Below, in pieces: positions 1 through 35,414 of a stretch of DNA of 64,000 bases. The translations under genes were made by a program, and so were the position numbers. A model generated the notes under the pieces. The model did not search any database and had not been told where the DNA came from. It saw only the letters and a program-made list of their open reading frames with translations. Position 1 is the first letter of the stretch; every line of letters begins with the position of its first letter. The stretch is from positions 5,993,121 through 6,057,120 of the forward strand of contig NC_136012.1 in assembly GCF_048128805.1 (NCBI RefSeq), given 5' to 3'. Source of the DNA: Centroberyx gerrardi (lineage: Eukaryota > Chordata > Actinopteri > Beryciformes > Berycidae).

Positions 1-12256
<12,256 letters not shown>

Positions 12257-12608
12257 TTCGGAAAAATATCCACACTCGTGAAGTTTATTGCTGTAAATTC
12301 ATGTCAGTCGCGTTAAACCACATGCGAAGGAAAAGTTGCTCCTGTTTCACACGTGGGCGCTTCAGACTAAACCACGGCACTCAGTTCAGAGGGGGAGACA
12401 TGACTATAGCTGACTAGACTTATTTCCCAATTTGTTTGACATTTCCTTTCAAACTCGCGTATATATGTGAATATTATTACAATTAGCTCACTATAAAAGT
12501 ACGTAAAAAGTATTGTATTTCTTCAAATACAAACCAGTACTATTTTCTCTCCCCCCATCGTAGCCTATATGGTTTGTCCCTCCCAGAAGCCTTTTGGTTG
12601 TTTCCAAC
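12257..12608. promoter_or_regulatory. Bidirectional promoter region between polr1a and ptcd3
   Basis: The two start codons lie 352 bp apart on opposite strands, so both 5' UTRs and promoters must lie here, unless there are upstream non-coding exons. No TATA box is obvious. The ptcd3 start codon sits in CAACATGGCGGCGCC, which resembles the YY1-type AANATGGCGGC element common at TATA-less housekeeping and mitochondrial-protein genes. The same POLR1A/PTCD3 head-to-head pair exists in human, so the arrangement is old. That transcription is coordinated is inference. Confidence 0.7.
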
Positions 12609-23225
<10,617 letters not shown>

Positions 23226-25911
23226 GTGAGAGAACATACCGGATCCTGATGAACCGCCACCATCAACCCACCCAGAGTTGGATTTAGACAACATCAAAAG
23301 ACTCATCTGCTCTTTAACCCTTCATCACCCAGATTGAATGGTTCCTCCATGGTTATCCTGCAGTGAAACATCAGATCTGGTCAACACGGGGTTAAAAATC
23401 CACAGATAGGAAATCTGACAGATCCATAAAGAAGAATTAACTTGTTTCTTTACCTGTGTATTAAAAATGTGTGTTAAGTAAATGAAATCTAAAGCTTTCT
23501 CCTGGTATTTCATGGTGTCTGTGACTGAACTGGGCTGAAAGTGTGTGTATGTTTTCAACATTATTTATTCATTAACCATTTATTAAGTTTATTTAGGCAA
23601 GGTGGAATGAATGCATCAATTTGACAGTTTCTTTGGGAGCTGCATTGTAACTACCTTGTCCAGTTTCATGATGATATATGATATTTCAAAGACCTGGAAG
23701 TCGGGGTCTAGATTGATTAGTTGGCAATAAATTCTGAACCTGTATTGAGGGATTTTGGTGAAGTGGTTGAACACGTAAGTCTAGCCTGATTAGTGTGTTT
23801 GGAATGGGCGTAATTTAAAGATTCCAAGGTGTGTCCATTACTTAGATGTCCTGCAGAAATAACTGTAATTGATGGCTTACATTGTCATGCAAGTGTAAGA
23901 TGACCCTGTAACTAAGCTATACTGCTGATATAGTATATCATGTAATTTAAATTGTCCAAAATACATAAAAATTGGTGGAAAGATCAACTAGACGCACCTA
24001 TTCCTCCATGTTTGAGAATTTGATAAATTCTGTGGGAAAGCATTTTTAGGCCATGAAAGCACTCTGACTTTGCCATGGAAAAGTCATGGAATTTAACATC
24101 CGGACCACAGTGGGAACCCTACATGTATTTGATGTTGTCTGAAAACCCTGGGACATATTAGTACACATTAAACATGGTAACATGTTGCCTTCAGGGAGCC
24201 ACAAAATCCATCAACATAAAATACTCGGCTCTGAAAGGAGAGTTTATGTTGGTGATAACTGACCAACTTCCTCAAACTGCTGATAAGAAACTTCCTCAAA
24301 ATGCCAGCTGTGTGTCATGGAGCGTCAGACTGCACTGCTGCTCTGGACTGCCATTTCATTTCCCAGCCTGTACTCAGAGACTTCCAACTGGCTCTGATGA
24401 AACAGGATAACAGATAGTGGTGTGTGTGTGCGTGTGTGCATAAGTCTGCAGACTTCAACCATTTTATGGACTGCATGTCTGGACAGCTGTCTGAGGTGTG
24501 TGTGTGAGATTTTTTTGGTTTGTGGATAATTTAAACTTCAGTTCTGCATCACTCCAGCACAAGTTGAAACAGTGCTTGTTCGAGTTGAGGCAGAATTATG
24601 GGCTAAATTACATGATTGTATTTTTGATTAAGTCAAAATTAATTAGGAAAAAAAAAAAGGAAACCTTGGTGTGTGGCATGCATGTACAGGTGAATGTGTG
24701 TGCGTGTCTGTGTGTGCAAGCCTGTACAGGTGTGTATTTCAGAACCGCAGAGAATCAGAATGTTTTTCCCCCCCGACCAATCAGCAGTCGAGCTGGCAGC
24801 ACGACCAAATATGGACAAGTGGGCTAAAGGGAGGAGGGGAGGGGGGGCAGAGAGGGTTAAGATGGGTGTGGTCTGCGGACAGAGTGTATTGTTCTTCAGA
24901 GGAACTGCTTGAAGCTACACACACACACACACACAAACATGCTCACACACTCGCTGATACACACCGATCACACACATTACAGACTGCCACTCTATTACTT
25001 TGCCCTTTAACCTGCCTAAGGCCACACACACACACACACACACACCTTACGCTTTCTCTCTCACCCCCTCATACATGTATATACTCTCTTGCTCGCTCTC
25101 ACACACACACACACATCAGGTTGGAAACTTGTCAGACAAACAGCAGCCTAAAGGCAGATTTTTGCTTCCCATCTGAATCATTGAAAGGAAATTTACCACA
25201 GTTGTCTTTCGTCAGCTATTGCTTTCCGGGATGAAATTTGCAAGTAGCCGACAAGATGTGTGACTCGGGCAATCCCACATTCGTCCATTCTTTGAGAAGT
25301 GGGTGTAGCTCAGGAGGAGAACAGGCCCTGAATGGACCGGCTCAAAGAGAAGTGAAGAATGGGAGGTGAGAGGTGTAAAGTTACCCGAAAAACAATGGGA
25401 GTTGCGTTCGCCTGGAGGAAGGCAAACACGTTACAAAACAGTTTGTGAAAAACCCACAAAACAATCAGGAGTTGTTTTCTCCCACTCCTTTTTGAAGCAT
25501 GAATGCAGGGTATTGCATCGGAGGTCAGAGGTCAAACCTGTTCATAAATGCAAGATGTGATAAAACTTCTCACATCTCTCCTGTTCTCCTTTTCTAGTAT
25601 TTCTGGTTTGGGACTAAAACTGGTGAGATAAAGGGAAGAGTTGCAGGGTTTTCTTCCCCAGTAAGTTGCTTCCTGACAGGAGGTGAGGAGAGGAAGCGGG
25701 GAGAGAGCGGAGGTTGAGAGGAAAGGAGGAACAAGGAGGTAGTGGTGGGGGGAAAGGGAAGGAGGAAAGAGAGGAGGGGATGAAAGAGGAGGAAAAGAAC
25801 ATTAGCGAAAAGTTTTGAGACGGCAGCTCAGAAAAAAAAGATACATCCAACCATCCTACCAGAAACATAACGTAAGCTGGGTGGCAGTGACAGTCTGCAA
25901 ACACTGTCAGC

Positions 25912-25943
<32 letters not shown>

Positions 25944-26362
25944 TTATGAGTCACAGGACATGTGTTTAAAGCATTTACCTCATCCTGCCAAAACTGCACA
26001 ATGGACAGTCAGTCTGTCTTTCTCTCTCTCTCTCTCCATCTGTCTGTCTGCCTGTCTCTCTCTCTTTGTGTCTTCATCGTTCTTTCTGTCTGCATCACAC
26101 TATCAATGTCTGCTCCTCTCTCTCTCTCTCTCTCTCCACACACACACACACACACAAATACAAACACACATAACTTCGGGGCAGGAAAAACAGCCAACAA
26201 TAGTGAATTGGCCGACAGTGTGTTTGGCTTGTTGACATGATATCAGTGATATCACATGAGCCAGTTGTGGGCTCGCAACCCCAGTCCACGAAACCCAAGG
26301 CCTTTCTGTCACTGCATTCACACGGGAACTCAAATCATCTGTTGTAGTGTATGGGTTATTTT

Positions 26363-26695
26363 AAAGGTGCTATGTGTAGCATGTTAACATCAATAAATCA
26401 TTACCATATTCATTTTGAGGCATTGGTATGATTATCTTCAACAAACGAGACCATTGCGTAGAAGATTGGCAGCCTCTACCGGCCTCTACACTGCATTTTA
26501 CAGGAAGCAAAGGGGTTTATGGGAAATGTGGTCTCAACACTAGCAGCAACAATACCACTGGTGTGAGATAGAGACTACCAATTGGCTTAACCATGATCTC
26601 ATTTGTTTACGGTAATTAAACCATGGTATCACAATTAATTTTAAAATTATATATTGATTTTTAAAAATGCTACATGTAGCAACTTTAAGCTATGC
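26363..26695. mobile_element. MITE-like element, copy 1 of a three-copy family
   Basis: It begins AAAGGTGCTATGTGTAGCA and ends TGCTACATGTAGCAACTTT, so the ends are inverted repeats. Interior landmarks are CAGCCTCTACCGGCC and ACACTGCATTTTACA. Related copies begin at 34727 and 41757. The class is not determined. Confidence 0.65.
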
Positions 26696-27384
26696 TACTA
26701 TGAATTGAGAGAGAATTGAGAAAAACTATGAGTTAGAGAAAAGTAGCTAAAAGATGTGTCACTGAAATTGAGGGGAATTCAACTTTTTAAGCCATGAGTC
26801 ATTTACTTTTTTCCTTCCTGGAGCTCAATTTCTCCGCCAGGTTGTATAAGCCAGAACTGGCTTTACTGGTATCTGCTGCCTGATGAAATGAAACGATTGA
26901 ACATTAGTGGTCTCTCTTTGACCTCAATACAACTCTTTATAGATAGATAACCAGGGATGTAGTGGAGGGTAAACCCACCTAAACTCAGTTTACCCACCAT
27001 AATATTTGCAGAATGGAGTTTACCACCTTTTTAGACTGAGATAAATCTTTATTTTTATTTTTAAGGCGGGAAAAGGCAGGCATTAATGCTCTTTCTGTTT
27101 ATATTGGAGGTGGGTTGCTTCATGATGATCACCAACATGGAGGTCAGAGTTCAGTGTCTTGGTCCCAGGGTCTCTACACATTCCCTACACCTGAGAGACA
27201 ATGTCAGCTATCAAGTACAGTAAGAAAAGACAAAGTGGTCAAACTAGAGAGAGGAGGTAACCGGTTTTCCAGCAAATAGGCAACATACAGAAAAGCCAGC
27301 GAGCACCTTCTGGAAAGATCTTCCTGGTTTTCTGCCATAAAGGAGGAATTTACTCTCTGACAAGATTCAGCACATCACCCTCCT

Positions 27385-27570
27385 GGACAGAGAGAGAGGG
27401 AGGCATGAGAGGAAGAGGGAAGGGTGGGAGTGGTAAAGGGGGAAGTGAAAAGAGAGGAGAGGTAGGGAGAGAAGAGAAGAGGGAGGGAAAGGAGAGGTAT
27501 GAGGAGAGGAGGAATGAGAGAGAGAGGAAGAGAGAGGGGGAGGGAGGGAGGGAGGGAGAGAGGAATTCTT
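27385..27570. repeat. Polypurine (AGGG/AGAG) tract
   Basis: Nearly all purine on the plus strand for about 180 bp, with GGGAGGGAGGGAGGGAG at 27537-27556. It contains mirror-symmetric blocks of the kind that can form triplex (H-DNA). No function is evident. Confidence 0.8.
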
Positions 27571-29079
27571 GCGTGTAGAGACTGGTAGCAGCAGTGGAGC
27601 TCCGACAGTTAAAACACAAAGTTTCACTCGCTGATAAAGCGTGTTTACAGAGTGTATAATCAGTAATCTGCTTCACATTACAATTTGGAAGTAATCTTCC
27701 TAACCCTGACTGTTGGTGATACCTAGTATATTGGTTGTTGGTGATACCTAGGTTGATGTCCATCTTGCTTCTGTAAAGTTGGGCTTATGACTAAAATAGT
27801 TTGGTAATACATTGCTATTTAGTATCTAAAATGGTCATATTTAGACATTAGACACCACACTTCCATGCATGGCTACACAGTATGTCAATAAGTTGCAGGC
27901 TCAGGCTGGGTTTGGGCTGGACTTCCTCAGGCTTATCTCCAGATGTGAGTCAAATAGCATACTGTTCATGGTTTAGCCTCTTAAGGTGGCAGATGGGTGT
28001 GGCTGGCCTCACAGGATAATATAATGCGTGGCGGGATGTTAGACAATCACAGGAGAGTCTATTTAGTCAATTGCCCAACATCCCTATGCAATTTTTCTGT
28101 CTATTTTAATGTAATGAGCACCACTTGGCTGAATTAGCATGAAAGGATCGCCTGATCTGTGGGGGCAGGTTTAAAATGAAAGAAATTATGTATTAACAGT
28201 CCTGAAGAACATCCATATTAACACTAGTAGGCTAGTTAATATGGGTGCTCCGGTGCAGCTGAGAGCGGAGCTTGTCGTTAAAGTCACCGCCGCCCGGGCT
28301 TGTTTTCCGGTCAACCTCCCCAAACACGAACACCAGCATTATTCTTCTTCTTATCAGTTTCTAGCCAGCATTGTTCCCAAAATATGCAGATTAGATGCAA
28401 ATCACGCTCCCCCCCCCCCCCCCTCCCCTCAACGTCAAAAGAGCGCCAAGGAAACTGTCATTGGAAATAACAACTTTGAAGCATCAAAAAAGTGTATGGT
28501 CAAAAAATTAGCACGTGTTACATTCAGTTTATTTTGTTTTCCGATGCCAATGTTTTTTTGGGGGGTTGTTTTTTTCAGTTCAATTTTGGTTCTCAATGCT
28601 AATGTCCTGTTTTTCAATGCCAGTTTTTTTTTCAATTCCAAATACAATGCCAACTTTTTCTTTTTCAATGCCAACCCTAACCCTAAAGTCACTGTTATGT
28701 ATTACCCCGTATATTATCTATATTATGACTGTATGGCCAACGGCCAACATTAGCATAACAGCTAGTTTGCCAAATAGGCTACATGAGCAATTCTTCAAAC
28801 TCTTTCCATTTTTCTGATGGATGTATTATTATTTTTTTTTTTTTACCTATTTGCTTCCACCTATGTGATGGAAACTCACCCAATTCACATTTTATTTGTT
28901 GACACATTTGAAAAGTTTATATCAAATTTTCTTGACACTTACGTGGAAACAATGTTACCTAGACTGACTTTGTTCCAGTTGCCAGACCGAATCCTTGACG
29001 GCAATAACGCCAGTCTCTTGCCTTAAAATGTTTATGTATTTCGATTTAATGACTCCAAGAGAGACATGAAAGAGGGAGT

Positions 29080-29314
29080 GAGAAATGGAGAGGTGGAGGA
29101 GGAGGGCTGAGGGAAGGAAAGAGACGGTCCTTTACTGTGCCGACGGGAGGAAGGCGGAGGAGGGTTGGTTCGGGAAGGAGTGGCGCGGAGGGGCGGAGCA
29201 GCCCTCCTTACCGGGCGGTGTCAACTGAAGAAAAGGGGACAGAGCAGCGGGGAGAGGCCGACACAGGGAATCGTTTGCCCCGGTGATTTACGGATTTGCA
29301 CCAGCGGACTTCAG
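29080..29314 (+). promoter_or_regulatory. Putative promoter and non-coding first exon of the plastin gene
   Basis: A locally GC- and CpG-richer block (GGAGTGGCGCGGAGGGGCGG and similar) ends in a strong donor, CGGACTTCAG followed by GTAAGAGG at 29315. The next exon with an acceptor is 35307, which has only 8 nt before the plastin ATG. A non-coding first exon is therefore needed upstream, and this is the best candidate. The transcription start cannot be placed; the whole assignment is inference. Confidence 0.5.
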
Positions 29315-29502
29315 GTAAGAGGACAACGCGTTCGGGGCGTTTTCTCATGACACACAACGGGAAGTCTAGGGTTACATTTAGGCTACCAACGAACAAAAAA
29401 CAGCATTTATAACTCACCGCGGCACATTTCTCATGTTAAAAAATGCATCTCGCATACACCTCAGCATATGTTTAGAGAGGTGTTACAAAAATAATACGAA
29501 CA

Positions 29503-29622
29503 GTGGCCAAAAATGTTTTGTACATGTAAATGACATTCATTCAAAATGTGTTACATTTTCTTCCCATTCAAGACAAAATTTCCAATGAATGTCATCTGCA
29601 CACGTACAAATACATTTTTGCC
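29503..29622. repeat. Imperfect palindrome / small MITE-like hairpin
   Basis: The left arm contains TTGTACATGTAAATGACATTC and the right arm GAATGTCATCTGCACACGTAC, its near reverse complement, separated by about 42 bp. CAAAAATG also recurs inverted further out. The DNA could fold into a hairpin of about 120 nt. Confidence 0.6.
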
Positions 29623-31314
29623 CATTTTGTATCTAAAAATATTGTGTATTAGCTATATGTGAAATGTATTTTTTTTCTTCTGCAGTAGCTGTTTAAAGAG
29701 GGAGAAACCACACAATATCTTATATGCTATTTATCAATGTATTCAACCACAAAAAGGGGGGGAAAAAAGGGATTTGTGTATGGAAATACATGTAGGACTA
29801 AGAATATCTCCATATGCGACCTGTCAAGGCAATCACCCTCTCCCATTTTAATTATCAGCAGGATTTCCTTTTCCTGTGTGCTTACAGCCTAATTAGAGAT
29901 TATAGTGTATAATGCATGAATGGTTTTCACATAAATGTCCTAGTTAGGAGGCTGTTTTCCTGAATGAATTTGAGGAATGAATAATGCTGGAGTGTGATTG
30001 GCAGACAGTGCAGCACCAGCCCTCTGTCAGGAATGGAATGCATCGTCATTCTGGACACAGAGGTGTGTGTGAGGGTCTATCAGAGTCTATCCAACTATCT
30101 AACTAATGGATTACCAGTGGTTTGATTGGAGGCTGCCCAGAATCTAAATCTGGAGGATAGCATCAGACAGCAAAGTGTCACTGATTCAATGTTAGATCTG
30201 ATTGAATGATGTAACAATGTTAGGCCAATGTTAGATCAATCAGCAAGAAAGATGCTGAATCAGTGTCAGGTGTCAGTGATACAATGTAATTCACAGTGAT
30301 GAATTCATTCAGTGTCAGTCTGCTGTATGGCAGATTAACGATGATCCTTGTGCAAATAGTTGAGACAATGTAGACACACAGAACATTTGTATGGAGTAGT
30401 GTAAGTCAAACATATTTATATATATAATGGAGGACATTTTCTTAACTTTACATTAATAATTATCAAATGACATTCAGTAAAACATTTTATGGTTAATATT
30501 GCTGTGACACTGTTGACCTCTAATCGATGTACCCTTGACACAGATGCTACATTTTAACAGAAATCCATAAAGCAGAGCAAGGACAAACCTTCCAGTCTTT
30601 AAAATGTATTCTTCTGAGGTAGTGACATCTGGTGGTGCAGTTCAAATGATTTTTGGACAAACTTGTTTCTCTTGAGAGGTTTTTGATTGAGAGGCTTGCT
30701 GGCATCTCCATTTCTCTCTATTCAAGACTCCATGGCAATAGAGAACTGGAGTTAGGCAATGTGTCATCTGACCGTTGCCATCTTCTTCACGAGTCAGATG
30801 AAAATTTAGAAACAAACGATCAAGTGTTTTTGGGAACATCAGTGGCTCTTTGATTGCTGTCTGCCCGCCTGTCTGCTGTCTTGTCTGTCTGCCTGTGTGT
30901 GTGTGTGTGTGTGTGTGTGTCTTGTCTATCTGTCTGTCTGACCATTACATTTGCATTCCTGCTGTGATGCAGTGCGTTTTTATTTGCTGTGCTGTAGCAC
31001 GGTCACATTGCTGGTGAGAGGTTATTCAAGAGATTCAAACAGGAGTCCTGATTGAAATGGGCTGAATGTTGATTCGGACAAAGAGGCGATTTGAATTGAA
31101 ATGGACATTCAAGAGCGATGATTTGAGAAGGTTTACTATCCAAAATTTGTTTTGTCTGCAAATCTCTCTTCAAGGACACGGAGAGAAGACTGTGGCTGGA
31201 TTCCACAACACAAAACATGAGGCATTTAACTGGCCGTCTAAACAGGGACAAATCAGGTTCTGTTGGGTTTCTCTCTGTTCCAACAGCTGTGAGAAGATCA
31301 GATCCGGGACACAA

Positions 31315-32140
31315 AGGCTACATTCACACTGCAAGTCTTAGTGCCCAATTCGGATTTATTGCTCAGATCAATTTTTTTGTTTGGCTGTTCACATTATTTT
31401 TTAAATGTGGCCAATATCAGATTCCAGTGTGAACTGGTCACGGTCCTGAACTGACCCGCATGCGCAAAAGAACAATAACAAAGACGTCACACGCAGCACG
31501 CTGTCGTACGGAAGTAAACATGGAGGCCACTGAAGTCAGCGTTTACGGTTTCATTTATAAGTTGATGTGCAGTGGAAGCCAGCGAATTCGTGAGCAGATG
31601 ACAGTGAGGACGAGGATGAGGAGAAAGAGAGCCAAATTTTTAATTATGGCTTTTTGTGGAGCAATGGCTGCTACTTCTGTATGGAGGTGTGTGTGGATGC
31701 GGAGTCGGAGCCAGGAGTGGTGGGATCGTGACGTGAATGGCTTCACTGAAACAGATTTCATCCAAAATTTCACCATAAATACTTATGAGGTCTAAACACC
31801 TCACTGTCCCTCCACTGACTACCTCCATCGCAGCTGTCTTCCATGTTTGTATTCACCGAGTGACTCCCGCCAGCGCAGAATTGTGACGAATGTCGATCTA
31901 GAGTGACGTAAAAGTCGCATGAATTCCGATATGACTGTTCAGACTGAGGTCGCATTGCAAAAAATCAGACCTGTATCTGATTTAGGACCACATATGAAAG
32001 TGGCCCAAATCAGAATTGAAAAGATCAGATTCCATGTGATTTGTGCTGTTCACACTGTTATAAAAAAAAACAGATCTGAGTCACATATGAGCAAAAAAAT
32101 CGGATTTGGGCCACTTCTGCCTGCAGTCTGAACGTAGCCT
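31315..32140. mobile_element. Non-autonomous DNA transposon with AGGCTAC termini
   Basis: It starts AGGCTACATTCACACTGCA and ends TGCAGTCTGAACGTAGCCT, clear terminal inverted repeats. Sub-terminal motifs (GCCCAATTCGGATTTATTGC at the left, GCAAAAAAATCGGATTTGGG at the right) are also inverted. The family is not identified here and no clear target duplication was seen. The interior has no long transposase frame. Confidence 0.7.
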
Positions 32141-32449
32141 AAGAGTTGAAATCACATCTTCACTTGTCTTTCTGTTTAGATGCCAATATACTCTTGATTT
32201 ATCTATCCATGTAATATTGTTTTCCTAGGCTGCTATTTCTATAATACTGATTCTCTGTGCATATAATACATCAAGCTGTCACATCTTCCTGTCCCAGCTA
32301 ATAGCTCTCTGCTCTCTGCAGCAGAAAGCTCTACCTCAGGCTAAGATAGCCTATAGAGGCTAATCTCACTATCTAATGTTACTGGGTCTGTATTTCAAGG
32401 TTCATATATTCCATAATATTGACCGGCTTTATAATTGACAGAGGTGTGA

Positions 32450-33310
32450 CCAAGTCAACTTTGCTCAAGTCCCAAGTCAGTCTCAAGTCTTGAGGCACAC
32501 GTCTCAAGAATGTAGATTACAAGTCAAGTCCAAGTCAAGTCCATGTCATTAGTGTCAAGTCTCAAGTCTAAATGTAGAACAGCAAGTCAAGTCAAGAGTC
32601 CAGTGTCAATTTAATATCTTAAAGACGAGATGAAATGAAAAATGCCTTTTTAACCCTTTTAGATCACATCCCCGGTCATACTGTGCACCTATTTAACAAT
32701 ATATGCCAAAAAAAATACCAAAAATCAATTTAATTGTATTCTTATATCAAAATTCAATCATGTTTTCTTCCTGTAAAACAAAATATGCCGTGTGCTTACG
32801 TAAGCATGCCCGTAACTAATTTCAACCAATAATATCATGACATCCACCCATCAATCAATCTTCAACTTTTAGCGCACAGAGCTAAGAGGCTAAGATTCAT
32901 TAGTTAGCTAGCTAGCAGCAGCATGGTACTTCGGTGTGTCTTCGGGTGTTATGACACACCCACTTTTCAACGTTCAAATCAAATTCCTCCCAACGTTATG
33001 TCCCGCCTGTCTTTCCTGTTTCACTCGGAAATACGTCACGATACGGAAGTTAGATACTCTCGAAATGCCGTTTCATCTCGACTTTAAAGAAAACTAAATA
33101 TCTAGGACTTTTCAATGCAATATGGTTTTAATAGGATAAAAACTTGGTAAGAGCATCATGAGTTTGATTTCTAGAATCAGTTTCAACTTCAATAAATTCA
33201 ATCATTCAATACAAATTCAGAAAACTGAATTTAAATTCAGTCGTCTGCTGGAACAAATCTCATCACTTTCAATCTAAGTCATTTACACAAACACAAGATC
33301 TCAAGTCAAG
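32450..33310. repeat. CAAGTC-rich interspersed repeat
   Basis: Frequent CAAGTC, CAAGTCAAGTC and CTCAAGTCT motifs cluster at 32450-32600 and return at 33295-33320 (ATCTCAAGTCAAGACTTTAG). The two clusters may be the ends of one element, but I could not fix its boundaries or class. Confidence 0.45.
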
Positions 33311-33971
33311 ACTTTAGAAACCATGGCTCTGTATGCTAAGGCTAATATTTTCCATAATATTAGCTGTCTGTGTGTGTGATACATCCAACTACCGTATCTA
33401 ATAAGCCTGTTGAACAGGGTTTGTTATATCAGCCCTGGGCTCTCAGCCTGTCAGCTACTGTAGATGTAAAGTGTAAGTAAACATGCAGGTTTAGAATGCA
33501 AATACAGCAGGCTTATCTACATATCAAAGCTCTGTATCTTATCTCACTTTACAATTGAGACAGCACTATATCTATTGTAATAGCTGTAATATAACATGGC
33601 TAGTATCTACATAAGCTGTAATAAGATCCTTCTATGCCTTCCATTACAGAACAGTGATATAATAAGGCAGTCCATATAAATCTATGTTATAAGCCTCTCT
33701 AGGCTAATATAACTATAATGCTGAATGGCTCTTTGTGTAATATATCAAGCTACTGTACCCTCTAGGCAGAGCTAACAGGGCTGTGCTGTCTGAGAGCTGC
33801 TGTAAAGCTCCAGGCTGACTGAACCATTTAATAGTGAACTGGGGAATGTGGAACATGCCAAGCTATCATATCTCATAGGCTCATAGGCCCATAACAGGCT
33901 TAGAGCCCTGGGCCGCCATATAACAAGTCTGTGTGTCTTTGATACACTGAGCTGTTTAATACCCACGGGCT

Positions 33972-34712
33972 TCCAAGGTTTTAGAATACATTTAACCCAG
34001 GTAACAAAGGTCCTAGAATGCAGTTAATGTTGGGTTCAAAGGTTCTAGAATGCGTTTAACGGAGGTAACAAAGGTCCTAGAATGCAGTTAATGTTGGGTT
34101 CAAAGGTTCTAGAATGCATTTAACAGAGGTAACAAAGGTACTAGAATGCATTTAACCCAGGTAACAAAGGTCCTAGAATGCATTTAATTCAGGGTTCAAA
34201 GGTTCTAGCATGCATTTAACCCAGGCAACAAAGGTCCTAGAATGCAGTTAATGTTGGGTTCAAAGGTTCTAGAATGCATTTAACAGAGGTAACAAAGGTA
34301 CTAGAATGCATTTAATTCAGGGTTCAAAGGTTCTTGCATGCATTTAACCCAGGCAACAAAGGTCCTAGAATGTAGTTAATGTTGGGTTCAAAGGTTCTAG
34401 AATGCATTTAATTTAGGGTTCAAAGGTTCTAGAATGCATTTAATTTAGGGTTCAAAGGTTCTAGAATGCATTTAACGGAGGTAACAAAGGTCCTAGAATG
34501 CAGTTAATGTAGGGTTCAAAGGTTCTACAATGCGTTTAACGGAGGTAACAAAGGTCCTCGAATGCATTTAATTCAGGGTTCAATCCGTTTAACCCATGCT
34601 ATAAAGGTTCTAGAATCCATTTAACCCATGATACAAAGGTTCTAGAATGCATTTAATTCAGGGTTCAAAGGTTCTACAATGTGTTTACTGTATAACCCAT
34701 TTTAAAAAGGTT
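33972..34712. repeat. Minisatellite, unit of about 33 bp
   Basis: A tandem array of a unit of the form AAAGGTTCTAGAATGCATTT followed by AACCCAGGTAAC, alternating with variants such as AATGTTGGGTTC and AATTCAGGGTTC. About 22 copies are visible, with point divergence between copies and some higher-order alternation of two unit types. It lies in the presumed first intron of the plastin gene. Confidence 0.9.
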
Positions 34713-34726
34713 CTAGAATCCACTTA

Positions 34727-35200
34727 AAGTTGCTAAATGTAGTATTTTAACATCAATTGCCACATTAAGTTTGAGACATTAGTATACATTAGTATTACTG
34801 TAAACAAACAAGACCATCACTGGGAAGATTGTCAGCCTCTACCGGCCCATACACTGCATTTTACATTGGTCAGATTTGGTGGGAAATCTGCTCTGTTGCT
34901 TTACGGCACAAAGGGAGATTGCTTTACAGAACAAAACAGGAAAAGGAAAAGCTGTTCTTCCAGCGCAAGCCCAGCTGAAGCTTTCAGTTTCTTGCAATGG
35001 TGGAACAAGTGAAAGGCCGGTGGAAAAATCACTTCCAACATGTTTAACCTCTTCGGTAAAGACAAAGAAAAAACTTTAATTTTGAGAAACACTAGCATTA
35101 ACAATACCACTGTTATGAGATAGAGGCTATCAATCATCTCAGCCATGATTTTATTTGTTTATTGTAATTTTACCAAGGTATCACAATTAATGTGTAAATG
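34727..35200. mobile_element. MITE-like element, copy 2 of a three-copy family
   Basis: It begins TTAAAGTTGCTAAATGTAG and shares GTCAGCCTCTACCGGCC, CACTGCATTTTACA, AACAATACCACTG and the GGTATCACAATTAAT segment with the copy at 26363-26695. It carries an extra central block (TTGCTTTACGGCACAAA) that is also present in the copy at 41757. Confidence 0.65.
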
Positions 35201-35314
35201 TGTTCATTGCAATAATTCCTGCAATCCATAGAAAACCTACTGGATGACAAAACTATCTTGTCTCTCATCACTAAAACTGTATTACCTCTGTCATACTGTC
35301 TTCTAGGTGTCAGT

Positions 35315-35382
35315 ATGTCAGGACAGATGAGTGAAGAGGAGTTGGAGGTCAGGGAGGGCTTCGATAAATTTGGTGAGTAAAA

Positions 35383-35414
<32 letters not shown>

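Larger units (their letters stand above)
23226..29149. other. ptcd3 3' UTR and intergenic region without recognised genes
   Basis: A candidate ptcd3 poly(A) signal AATAAA lies at 23726-23731. Beyond it I see no conserved coding exon on either strand. The region holds CA/TG tracts (24906-24935, 25021-25046, 25913-25939, 26140-26156), a CT-rich tract (26020-26135), purine-rich AGGG tracts (25680-25800 and 27385-27570) and one inverted-repeat element (26363-26695). At 28550-28680 there is a degenerate TTTTCAATGCCAA reiteration ending in two telomere-like CCCTAA units, too few to be meaningful. Confidence 0.7.
29315..35306. other. Long presumed first intron of the plastin gene
   Basis: No coding exon was recognised here. 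It contains an imperfect inverted repeat (29503-29622), a TG tract (30896-30920), a transposon-like element (31315-32140), a CAAGTC-rich repeat (32450-33310), a minisatellite (33972-34712) and a MITE-like copy (34727-35200). Apart from these it is AT-rich unique-looking sequence. Confidence 0.55.

Noticed and set aside
24671-25234. A 187-codon open frame rich in THTHTH and SLSL
   Set aside because: Driven by CA and CT tracts; no conserved domain.
27350-27763. A minus-strand Ser/Pro/Leu-rich frame
   Set aside because: Translation of the polypurine/polypyrimidine tract at 27385-27570.
28676-28686. CCCTAACCCTAA as an internal telomeric repeat
   Set aside because: Only two units; expected by chance in AT-rich DNA.
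28241-28753. A 170-codon open frame in the intergenic region
   Set aside because: Low-complexity Phe/Asn-rich composition from TTTTCAATGCC repeats; no start context, splice sites or family resemblance.
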